Shown in pieces: positions 1 through 6,468 of a stretch of 34,526 nucleotides of DNA. The stretch covers positions 1-34,526 of the forward strand of contig SXPW01000043.1 in NCBI GenBank assembly GCA_005793785.1. The letters run 5' to 3'. The translations under genes and the position numbers were made by a program. The notes under the pieces were generated by a model, which had not been told where the DNA came from, ran no database searches, and saw nothing but the letters and a program-made list of their open reading frames with translations. Each line of letters opens with the position of its first letter. Within the stretch, counting starts at the first letter, position 1. The stretch is from Actinomycetota bacterium. GTDB lineage: Bacteria; Actinomycetota; Acidimicrobiia; Acidimicrobiales; Ilumatobacteraceae.

Positions 1-298
1 AGACATCCTCACCGACCTCGGGGGCGCTGTGAGTGGTGGCATCGGTCTGGCATCGTCGGCGAACCTCAACCCTGCACGTACCGGACCGTCGATGTTCGAA
101 CCCGTTCATGGTTCCGCCCCCGACATCGCGGGCAAGGGCGTGGCCAATCCGATTGCCGCGATTCTCTCGGCGGCACTGATGCTCGATCATCTCGGTGAGT
201 CGCGTGCCGCTGACGCGATTCGCGTCGCGTGTGCGCTGCCGGCGTCGGGTTCGACGGTTGCCGTCGGCGACGAAATCTGTCGACGGCTCCACGGATAG
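1..298 (+). CDS. leuB: 3-isopropylmalate dehydrogenase, C-terminal part (5' end outside window)
   Basis: This is the last 98 codons of LeuB, which oxidatively decarboxylates 3-isopropylmalate in leucine synthesis in the cytoplasm. The reading frame starts at base 2 and ends with TAG at 296-298. The visible part has the family signatures DILTDL, followed by a Gly/Ser-rich stretch and SANLNP, then the strongly conserved FEPVHGSAPDIAGKG and NPIAAILSAALML. These belong to the C-terminal NAD/substrate-binding region of the isocitrate/isopropylmalate dehydrogenase family. The related enzymes tartrate and isocitrate dehydrogenase are less likely, because ilvE and cimA follow in the same direction 27 bases downstream and point to branched-chain amino acid synthesis. 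Start and promoter lie outside the window. Confidence 0.93.
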   Translation, partial: DILTDLGGAVSGGIGLASSANLNPARTGPSMFEPVHGSAPDIAGKGVANPIAAILSAALMLDHLGESRAADAIRVACALPASGSTVAVGDEICRRLHG

Positions 299-325
299 CG
301 TCAATACGACACGAACGAGGTCACG

Positions 326-1243
326 ATGCCCATCACGACGACACCGAAGATCTGGATGAACGGTTCCCTCGTGGATTGGGCCGACGCCAAGGTGCACGTG
401 CTCACCCATACCTTGCACTACGGCACGGGGGTCTTCGAGGGCATCCGGGCGTACGAAACCGCCGACGGTCCGGCCGTCTTCCGACTCACCGACCACATGG
501 TGCGGCTGCACAACAGCGCCAAGATCATGGGTATGCCGATGCCGTATTCGGTGGAGGAACTGGTTCGCGCCACCAAGGAAACGGTGGCATCGACCGGACT
601 TGCTTCCTGTTACGTTCGTCCGCTCGCGTACTACGGATACGGCGAGATGGGTCTCAACACATTGCCCTGCAAGGTGGACGTTGCCATCGCATGTTGGCCG
701 TGGGGCGCATATCTCGGTGACGATGCGGTGGAGAAGGGTGTGCGGATGAAGATTTCGTCGTGGACGAGACACGATCACAACACCATGCCGCCCGCCGCCA
801 AGACGGTGGGCAACTACGTGAACTCCTCGCTGGCGAAGGTGGAGGCGCTGAAGGCGGGCTACGACGAGGCGATCATGCTTGCACCGAGTGGTTTGGTTGC
901 CGAGTGCACCGGCGAGAACATCTTCGTGGTGCGCAACGGCATCATCTTGACGCCACCACTCTCGGCGGGAGCCCTCGAAGGCATCACCCAGAACAGCGTC
1001 ATGACGATCGCCCGCGACCTCGGCTACGACGTGCGGGTGGACAACATCGCGCGCAGTGACCTCTATGTAGCAGAGGAGATCTTCGCCTGCGGAACCGCAG
1101 CCGAGGTCGGATCGGTACGTTCCGTCGACGAACGTGACATTCCTTGCCCGGGTCCCAAGACTCGGGCGATTGCCGCGATGTATTCGCGCGCGGTTCGCGG
1201 TCAAGAAAAGAAGTACGCCCACTGGTGCGAACTGGCCAAGTAG
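326..1243 (+). CDS. ilvE: Branched-chain amino acid aminotransferase
   Basis: This 305-residue class IV PLP aminotransferase performs the last step of leucine, isoleucine and valine synthesis, exchanging the amino group with glutamate. The N-terminus has the family pattern WMNG, followed by HTLHYGTGVFEGIRAY at about residues 28-43. The Schiff-base lysine is K159 in AAKTVGNY, the same number as in the E. coli enzyme. The PLP-phosphate region reads SGLVAECTGENIF, followed by the GALEGITQ turn. The ATG at 326 has a GAGG motif five bases upstream. The length is normal for the family. It lies 27 bases after leuB and 2 bases before cimA, so one transcript is likely. D-amino acid aminotransferase or aminodeoxychorismate lyase would share the fold, but length, motifs and context favour IlvE. 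Confidence 0.95.
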   Translation: MPITTTPKIWMNGSLVDWADAKVHVLTHTLHYGTGVFEGIRAYETADGPAVFRLTDHMVRLHNSAKIMGMPMPYSVEELVRATKETVASTGLASCYVRPLAYYGYGEMGLNTLPCKVDVAIACWPWGAYLGDDAVEKGVRMKISSWTRHDHNTMPPAAKTVGNYVNSSLAKVEALKAGYDEAIMLAPSGLVAECTGENIFVVRNGIILTPPLSAGALEGITQNSVMTIARDLGYDVRVDNIARSDLYVAEEIFACGTAAEVGSVRSVDERDIPCPGPKTRAIAAMYSRAVRGQEKKYAHWCELAK

Positions 1244-1245
1244 TC

Positions 1246-2835
1246 ATGCCGGCCCGCTTCGCATTGCCCGCCAACACCGTGGAGGTTTTCGATACCACGT
1301 TGCGCGACGGCATGCAGGTGGAGGGCGTGTCGGCGAGTGTCAACGACAAATTGCGGATTGCCGAACAACTCGATCATCTCGGTGTGCACTACATCGAGGG
1401 CGGCTGGCCGGGCGCCAATCCCAAGGACGAGGAGTTCTTTGCACGAGCCAAGCACGAATTGCAGTTGGGCACCTCGATGCTGGTGGCGTTCGGGAGCACT
1501 CGCCGCCCGTCGGGCAAGGTCGACGACGACGCAACCCTGCGCAACCTCGTCGGTGCCGGAACCACCGGCGTGTGCATCGTCGCCAAGGCCTGGGACTATC
1601 ACGTCGAAACCGCGTTGCAGACCACCCTCGATGAAGGCGTGGCGATGGTCGCCGATTCCGTCAAGTATCTCGCGGGTCACGACCGACTCGTGATGGTCGA
1701 CCTCGAGCACTTCTTCGACGGCTACAAGCACAATCCCGAGTTCTCACTGCGCGTGCTCGAGGCTGCCGCGGTGAACGGTGCATCGCATCTCGTATTGTGC
1801 GATACCAACGGCGGATCATTGCCGCACGAAGTGGAATCGATCGTTTCAGAGGTCGCCCGCCATGTGGGAAGCGACGTCGTCATCGGCATTCATTGTCACG
1901 ATGACACCGGATGTGCGGTGGCGAATTCGCTCGCTGCAGTGCGGGCCGGCGCTCGTCACGTGCAGGGCACGCTCAACGGTCTCGGTGAGCGCACGGGCAA
2001 CACCAACCTCACCACCATCATCCCCAACCTGCAGTTGAAGATGGGCTTCCAGTGCCTGCCCGAGGGTCGCTTGGAGCGTCTCACGGCGGTGAGCAACCAC
2101 GTCGCAGAGGTGTTGAATCGTCCACTCAATCCGCAGGCTCCCTATGTGGGAACCTCGGCGTTCGCCCACAAGGCGGGTTTGCACGTGTCGGCAATCGCTC
2201 GCGCGAAGGACGCCTATGAACATGTGTCACCCGAGACGGTCGGCAACGGCACGCGGTTCCTCGTGTCCGAGATGGCGGGGCGCGCAACCATTGCGATGAA
2301 GGCCGAGGAACTCGGTTTGCAGGCCGACGGTGCGGTCCTTTCGTCGATCCTCGACGAGTTGAAGCGACTCGAGTTCGAGGGTTACCACTTCGAAGCCGCC
2401 GATGCGTCACTCGAATTGTTGATGCGCCGGGCCACGGGCTGGGAACAGGAGTTCTTCAACGTCGAATCGATGCGGGTGATCACCGACGAGTCGACGAATG
2501 GTTCGTTCACGACGGAGGCAACGGTCAAGGTCTGGACCGGCGATCATCGTGAGGTGCACACCGCCGAGGGCAATGGTCCGGTGAATGCCATCGACACGGC
2601 ACTGCGCGCGTGCTTGGCCCGCAAGTTCCCGCAACTCTCGCGCGTGCATCTCACCGACTACAAGGTGCGCATCCTGGATTCGTCCTCCGCAACGGGTGCC
2701 GTCACCCGCGTGCTGATCGACGCCACCGACGGTGACCGCACCTGGACCACCATCGGTGTGTCGCCCAACATCATCGAAGCCTCCTGGCGGGCGCTCGAAG
2801 AGTCGATCGTCTACGGCTTGTTGCACCTCGCGTAA
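1246..2835 (+). CDS. cimA: (R)-citramalate synthase
   Basis: CimA condenses pyruvate and acetyl-CoA to citramalate, the entry to the threonine-independent isoleucine route whose later steps use LeuC, LeuD and LeuB. The protein is 529 residues from the ATG at 1246, which comes 2 bases after the ilvE stop. An upstream in-frame ATG at 1144 lies inside ilvE and is rejected. The catalytic TIM barrel begins with DTTLRDGMQVEG (residues 16-27), and IEGGWPGANPKDEEFF is typical of the CimA branch rather than LeuA. Metal and active-site features GIHCHDDTGCAVANS and GTLNGLGERTGN follow. The C-terminal third, from about residue 385, matches the LeuA-type allosteric dimer domain, where isoleucine feedback would act. 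LeuA or homocitrate synthase are the alternatives but fit less well. Confidence 0.94.
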   Translation: MPARFALPANTVEVFDTTLRDGMQVEGVSASVNDKLRIAEQLDHLGVHYIEGGWPGANPKDEEFFARAKHELQLGTSMLVAFGSTRRPSGKVDDDATLRNLVGAGTTGVCIVAKAWDYHVETALQTTLDEGVAMVADSVKYLAGHDRLVMVDLEHFFDGYKHNPEFSLRVLEAAAVNGASHLVLCDTNGGSLPHEVESIVSEVARHVGSDVVIGIHCHDDTGCAVANSLAAVRAGARHVQGTLNGLGERTGNTNLTTIIPNLQLKMGFQCLPEGRLERLTAVSNHVAEVLNRPLNPQAPYVGTSAFAHKAGLHVSAIARAKDAYEHVSPETVGNGTRFLVSEMAGRATIAMKAEELGLQADGAVLSSILDELKRLEFEGYHFEAADASLELLMRRATGWEQEFFNVESMRVITDESTNGSFTTEATVKVWTGDHREVHTAEGNGPVNAIDTALRACLARKFPQLSRVHLTDYKVRILDSSSATGAVTRVLIDATDGDRTWTTIGVSPNIIEASWRALEESIVYGLLHLA

Positions 2836-2847
2836 TTCTGGAGAAAA

Positions 2848-3600
2848 GTGGTGTCGCCCACATCGCCGAGCAGCGAACACGACTCTGCCCGTGACGACTA
2901 TCGCGAGCACATCGTCAAGGAGATTGCCGGAGCCGACGGTGATGTTGGCTATGCGATCGCCATCGGGTCACCATCGTGGCAGGAGTTCGAGCGGATTGGC
3001 CAACTCGAAGTCGCTCTCCTCACCCAATACGGACTTCTGGATTGCGGGCTGCTGGTTGATGTGGGCTGCGGCTCCGGTCGTTTGGCGGTGTCGCTTCCAA
3101 TGTCGTTCAGTGGGCGATATGTCGGCACGGATATTTCTCAACCGTTGTTGGAACAAGCGTCGCGTTTGGTGAACGGCCCGAGCTTTCGTTTCGTTCATGT
3201 CAATGGACTTGCCATTCCGCTTGAAGACGGTTCCGCCGACATGATCTCGATGTTTTCGTTGTTGACCCACCTTCGCCACGAGGAGTCGTTTCTGTACTTG
3301 CGTGAGGCTGTTCGCGTACTTCGTTCAGGTGGACGAATCATCTTCTCGTTTTTGGATTTCTCCCAGGAGAGTCATTGGTCGATCTTCTCCGACACTGTTG
3401 CGGCGGTGGAGTCTCGCGTGCTCCACCACGTGAATCAGTTCATGTCTCGCGATGCCGTGTTGGCATGGGCGCGGATGCTCAACTGTGGAGTGATTGACAT
3501 ACACGATGGCCAGAGCCGGTTCATTCGGTGGGCGCAACCTGATGGCACGGTGTCTTGGGATTCCATCGGTCAGTCGGTGGCGGTGTTGGAAAAGCCGTAG
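2848..3600 (+). CDS. Class I SAM-dependent methyltransferase of unknown substrate
   Basis: The 250-residue protein has a Rossmann methyltransferase core. Motif I is LLVDVGCGSGRLA at about residues 67-79, the acidic end of strand 2 is YVGTDIS, and the post-motif region is LEDGSADMISMFSLLTHL. An N-terminal helical segment precedes the core. The substrate cannot be named. Two tandem GTG codons at 2848 and 2851 are possible starts; a GGAG motif at 2840-2843 is better spaced from the second. The gene is 12 bases after cimA but seems foreign to it: three 60-base lines I counted by hand run about 48-57 % GC, against 62 % in cimA and 70 % in imuB. This suggests later acquisition. It may still be cotranscribed with cimA. 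Confidence 0.8.
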   Translation: MVSPTSPSSEHDSARDDYREHIVKEIAGADGDVGYAIAIGSPSWQEFERIGQLEVALLTQYGLLDCGLLVDVGCGSGRLAVSLPMSFSGRYVGTDISQPLLEQASRLVNGPSFRFVHVNGLAIPLEDGSADMISMFSLLTHLRHEESFLYLREAVRVLRSGGRIIFSFLDFSQESHWSIFSDTVAAVESRVLHHVNQFMSRDAVLAWARMLNCGVIDIHDGQSRFIRWAQPDGTVSWDSIGQSVAVLEKP

Positions 3601-3655
3601 GAGTTCTCGTGGCGTTGGAGGACCCTCCCGCTGAACAGTCATCGACTACGAGGGG

Positions 3656-3669
3656 CGAACACCTGTTCG
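3656..3669 (+). promoter_or_regulatory. LexA-binding SOS box upstream of imuA
   Basis: CGAACACCTGTTCG matches the Gram-positive/actinobacterial LexA operator pattern CGAAC-N4-GTTCG exactly in both half-sites, and the flanking G and C extend each arm to six bases. It ends one base before a TATGGT -10 element, so LexA bound here would block RNA polymerase. A second copy with the same downstream spacing precedes dnaE2. LexA itself is not in the window, so binding is inferred from consensus and gene function. Confidence 0.9.
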
Positions 3670-3670
3670 C

Positions 3671-3676
3671 TATGGT
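3671..3676 (+). promoter_or_regulatory. -10 element (TATGGT) of the imuA-imuB operon
   Basis: TATGGT fits the actinobacterial TAnnnT -10 consensus. It starts one base after the SOS box, and six bases separate it from the GTG at 3683, so transcription would begin at or next to the start codon and give a leaderless message. No clear -35 hexamer is visible 16-18 bases upstream. Confidence 0.7.
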
Positions 3677-3682
3677 GTGGGG

Positions 3683-4360
3683 GTGACTACCGACCTGCGT
3701 TCCCGTCTCGGCATGCCGGCGGTGCGCGCGCCGTTGCCCGTGGCGTGTGCGCTTTCCTCCTTGTTCGCCGATGGCGGACTGCCACGTGGGCGAACGGTGG
3801 CGTGCACCGGGGACGCGGCACTCAGTGCAGCACTGGCGTTGTCCGCGGCCGCCACTCGGGCGGGGTCGTGGTTGGCGGTGGTGGGTGTACCACAGTTGGG
3901 TGTCGGTGCCGCGCTCGAATCAGGTGTCGCCATCGAACGCCTCGTGCTTGCCCAGCCGCCAACGACCAGTCGCGAGTGGGTCACCACGGTCGCTGCGCTC
4001 GTCGAGGGATTCGAGGTGTTGGTCGTCGCTCCACCTGCATCACTCACCGAGCACGACGCCCGACGACTGCAGTCGCGCATCGTTGCTCGTCAATCGGTCT
4101 TGGTGGTGGTGCATGTTCCCGTGCCGCCGTCGGTGGTGGTCGGCAGCGGCGTCGGACACCGCACCGGCAGTGGCGCGTCGCGGGTGTTCAGCGCCGATCT
4201 CGACGTGCACGCCAACACGGAGTCGTGGTCGGGTATCGAACGAGGTGGTTCGCACATCACACAACGCACGGTGCACCTGCGCGTCGGGGGTCGGCGTGCG
4301 CCGTTGTCGCGCGAGGCAACGCTCGACTGGTCATGTCTGAACGACCAACCCGTGTCGTAG
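3683..4360 (+). CDS. imuA: ImuA-type SOS mutagenesis accessory protein
   Basis: This 225-residue protein occupies the imuA position in a classic ImuA-ImuB-DnaE2 translesion cassette. In such cassettes ImuA helps DnaE2 and ImuB copy damaged DNA and raises induced mutation. The fold looks RecA-like: alternating hydrophobic strands such as WLAVVGV and FEVLVVAPP are visible. The P-loop region reads CTGDAALSAAL, with no Walker A lysine, so ATP hydrolysis is unlikely, as in the mycobacterial ImuA' type. I chose GTG 3683 because it sits six bases after the -10 element, exactly as in dnaE2. Upstream GTGs at 3675 and 3677 overlap or abut the -10. The 3' end overlaps imuB by 28 bases, suggesting translational coupling. 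Sequence divergence in this family is high, so naming rests partly on context. Confidence 0.82.
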   Translation: MTTDLRSRLGMPAVRAPLPVACALSSLFADGGLPRGRTVACTGDAALSAALALSAAATRAGSWLAVVGVPQLGVGAALESGVAIERLVLAQPPTTSREWVTTVAALVEGFEVLVVAPPASLTEHDARRLQSRIVARQSVLVVVHVPVPPSVVVGSGVGHRTGSGASRVFSADLDVHANTESWSGIERGGSHITQRTVHLRVGGRRAPLSREATLDWSCLNDQPVS

Positions 4361-5880
4361 TCGTCCAGTTTCCGCACTGGTCGTCGTATGCCGCGGCGCG
4401 GGGATGCAGCGCGCGTAGCGCGTTCGAATCCATCGTGCGCGCGGTGGTGGTCCACGTGCCGTTGGTGGAGGTCACCGCGCCGGGCATCCTCGTGTTTGCC
4501 ACGCGTGGTCCGTCGCGATACATGGGCGGCGACGAGCCGCTCGCAGCGGCGTTGCGCAACGCCATCGACCGTCAACTCGTGGTGGATTCCGGTGGCGCAC
4601 CGGATGTCGCCTCCTCCACGCATGCGCGCTATGGCATCGGTATCGCCGACGGTCGCCTGGCGGCGGCGATCGCCGTTCGTCATTCCCTGCTGACGGGTGG
4701 GCCGTTCGTCGTTCCCGTCGGTGCGTCACGAACGTTTCTGTCCGACACGCCCGTGCAGGCGCTGGTGGAATGCGTGGATGTCATCGGTGCCGTGGGCGCC
4801 GGAGTTCCGGGTGCCGACGACGTGGCGTCGTATCGCGACGTCGTGTCGCTCCTGCAGCGGCTCGGGCTGTATCACTTCGGTGCCGTCGCTTCGTTGAGCG
4901 AGTCCGACCTCATCGGGCGACTCGGCGCGTTCGGGCGCGACGTGTTTCGGTTGGCGCACGGGTGGGATCGTCATCCACCGTTGGTCGCTCCGGCACCACC
5001 CGATCGGGTGTGTGTCCAGCGGTTCGATGCACCGGTCGAGTCGCGTGATGCGGTGTTGGCCACGGTCGACCGACTGGCCATCGGATTGGTGGAACATCTC
5101 TCCGCCCACGGTCTTGCCGTGGTTCGGTTGCATGCAGTCATCGAGTCCGATCATGGGGAGCGCAGCGAACGCATGTGGTACCGCGCCGACGGTTTGAGCG
5201 CGCAGGCAATCGTGGAGAGTGTTCGCTGGCAGCTCGACGCATGGATCCAGCACGAAGCACCCACCAGTGGGGTGGTGGGCGTTCGACTCGCACCCGAACA
5301 GGTGGTCAGCGATGCCGGTCGGCAGTCGTCGTTGTGGGGCGGGGTCCGTGATGGTGATCGTCATGCCCAGCGTGCGATTCGTCGCGTCACCGAGGTGCAC
5401 GGCGCGGAGTCGGTGACGATTCCGACGTGGCGCGGTGGTCGTGATCCTGCGCGGTGGTTCGAGTTCGTGCGCAGCGACGCGGTCGATGTGGAGCGACGCC
5501 TCGCGCACGACACCACCATGCCGATGTCGTGGCGTGGATCGCTGCCGTCACCTGCGCCGTCGTTGGTGTTCGACACCGTCGACCACGCACCTGCTGCGGT
5601 GGAGATCATCGTGTGTGATGCCAACGATCGACCGTTGAGCGTCACCTCCCGTCACGCAATGAGCGGGGAACCAGCGTCGGTGCGGATCGGTGCGACTGTG
5701 CACGACGTGGTGGCGTGGGCGGGTCCGTGGCCGGTGGAGGAGCGTTGGTGGGATCCACGGCGGGCTCGTCGTGCCGTGCGACTGCAGTTGTTGGTGCGCG
5801 AACGCAACTCCACGGTGACGCGCGCAATCATCGCCGTTCTCGAACACCACACCTGGCGACTTGCTGCGTGGTACGCCTGA
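4333..5880 (+). CDS. imuB: ImuB, catalytically inactive Y-family polymerase homologue
   Basis: The 515-residue protein is the hub of the mutasome, linking the sliding clamp to DnaE2. The N-terminus RVVVVQFPHWSSYAAA is the ImuB version of the Y-family palm strand, where active polymerases carry the metal-binding DxD. Here those acids are absent, and no SxDE catalytic motif is seen where it would be expected, so it should not polymerise. A helix-hairpin-helix-like region follows (LLQRLGLYHFGAVASLSESDLIGRLG). Residues 331-336, QSSLWG, resemble the clamp-binding motif QLPLWG of M. tuberculosis ImuB. The C-terminal WPVEERWWDP block is typical of the family. The ATG at 4333 overlaps the end of imuA, so both share the SOS promoter. 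Confidence 0.92.
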   Translation: MSERPTRVVVVQFPHWSSYAAARGCSARSAFESIVRAVVVHVPLVEVTAPGILVFATRGPSRYMGGDEPLAAALRNAIDRQLVVDSGGAPDVASSTHARYGIGIADGRLAAAIAVRHSLLTGGPFVVPVGASRTFLSDTPVQALVECVDVIGAVGAGVPGADDVASYRDVVSLLQRLGLYHFGAVASLSESDLIGRLGAFGRDVFRLAHGWDRHPPLVAPAPPDRVCVQRFDAPVESRDAVLATVDRLAIGLVEHLSAHGLAVVRLHAVIESDHGERSERMWYRADGLSAQAIVESVRWQLDAWIQHEAPTSGVVGVRLAPEQVVSDAGRQSSLWGGVRDGDRHAQRAIRRVTEVHGAESVTIPTWRGGRDPARWFEFVRSDAVDVERRLAHDTTMPMSWRGSLPSPAPSLVFDTVDHAPAAVEIIVCDANDRPLSVTSRHAMSGEPASVRIGATVHDVVAWAGPWPVEERWWDPRRARRAVRLQLLVRERNSTVTRAIIAVLEHHTWRLAAWYA

Positions 5881-5891
5881 TTCACGAGCAC

Positions 5892-5897
5892 TACCGT
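5892..5897 (+). promoter_or_regulatory. -10 element (TACCGT) of the Nudix gene
   Basis: TACCGT lies seven bases before the ATG at 5905, the leaderless spacing seen at many genes here. No LexA box is present between the imuB stop and this element, so the Nudix gene appears to have a non-SOS promoter of its own. Confidence 0.55.
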
Positions 5898-5904
5898 GGG
5901 CGCC

Positions 5905-6468
5905 ATGTCGGCACGTTCCGCGCGTGATGCCGAGGTCGTGGCGACGTTGTGTGCGCATTTTCGCGCGGTAACGCCGGTCGACGAACGCGAACGCGAATCG
6001 ATCGAGGAGTTCCTCGCCGTCGTGCCGCAACTCGAGGAACCGTTCCACGAACATGCCGACACTCGACACGTGACTGCGTCGGCGTTGGTGGTGGGCCGGC
6101 GTGGTGTGGTGTTGCACCTGCACAAGCGGTTGGGATTGTGGTTGCAGCCGGGCGGACACATCGACGTCGGTGAACTGCCTGCGGACGCGGCACTCCGCGA
6201 ATCCGAGGAGGAACTCGGTCTGGCCGTGGTGCATCCGCCCGACGGTCCGCTGCTCATCCATCTCGACGTGCATCCGGGTCCGCGTGGTCACCGGCACTTC
6301 GATGTTCGTTATCTCGTGTTGGCCGGCGATGACGATCCGCAGCCCGGCGTCGATGAAAGTCCGCATGCGCGCTGGTTCACGCCCGACGAGGCGTACGACA
6401 TCGCCGATGCAGGGGTGCGGGGCGGGTTGACGGTAGCCCTACGAACATATGTTCGCTATCGTGAGTGA
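5905..6468 (+). CDS. Nudix hydrolase inside the mutasome cluster
   Basis: This 187-residue Nudix protein would hydrolyse a nucleoside diphosphate linked to another group; the substrate is not evident. The Nudix box spans GGHIDVGELPADAALRESEE and continues ELGL, fitting G-x5-E-x7-RE-x2-EE-x-G except that a serine holds one hydrophobic place. The segment around HLDVHPGPRGHRHFDVRYL is a recurring feature of a large actinobacterial Nudix group. I chose ATG 5905, seven bases after a TACCGT -10; GTG 5896 overlaps that element. The stop TGA abuts the dnaE2 GTG, and the last codons contain the dnaE2 SOS box and -10. A nucleotide-pool cleaning role beside a translesion polymerase is attractive but inferred only from position. 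Confidence 0.88.
   Translation: MSARSARDAEVVATLCAHFRAVTPVDERERESIEEFLAVVPQLEEPFHEHADTRHVTASALVVGRRGVVLHLHKRLGLWLQPGGHIDVGELPADAALRESEEELGLAVVHPPDGPLLIHLDVHPGPRGHRHFDVRYLVLAGDDDPQPGVDESPHARWFTPDEAYDIADAGVRGGLTVALRTYVRYRE
6442..6455 (+). promoter_or_regulatory. LexA-binding SOS box upstream of dnaE2
   Basis: CGAACATATGTTCG is a perfect 14-base palindrome matching CGAAC-N4-GTTCG. It lies wholly inside the 3' coding end of the Nudix gene. One base separates it from the TATCGT -10, as at imuA. This would allow dnaE2 to be induced independently of imuA-imuB. Confidence 0.92.
6457..6462 (+). promoter_or_regulatory. -10 element (TATCGT) of dnaE2
   Basis: TATCGT is followed by six bases and then GTG 6469, predicting a leaderless transcript. 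Box-to--10 and -10-to-start distances equal those at imuA. A TTGACG at 6427-6432 is 24 bases upstream, too far for a normal -35. Confidence 0.7.

Noticed and set aside
3617..3628. GGAGG/CCTCC repeat after the methyltransferase as a terminator
   Set aside because: Five-base arms with a two-base gap cannot form a good hairpin and no T-tract follows.
5881..5904. A LexA box for the Nudix gene
   Set aside because: The 24-base gap contains no GAAC-N4-GTTC pattern.
6427..6432. TTGACG as -35 of dnaE2
   Set aside because: It is 24 bases from the -10, outside the 16-18 base range.
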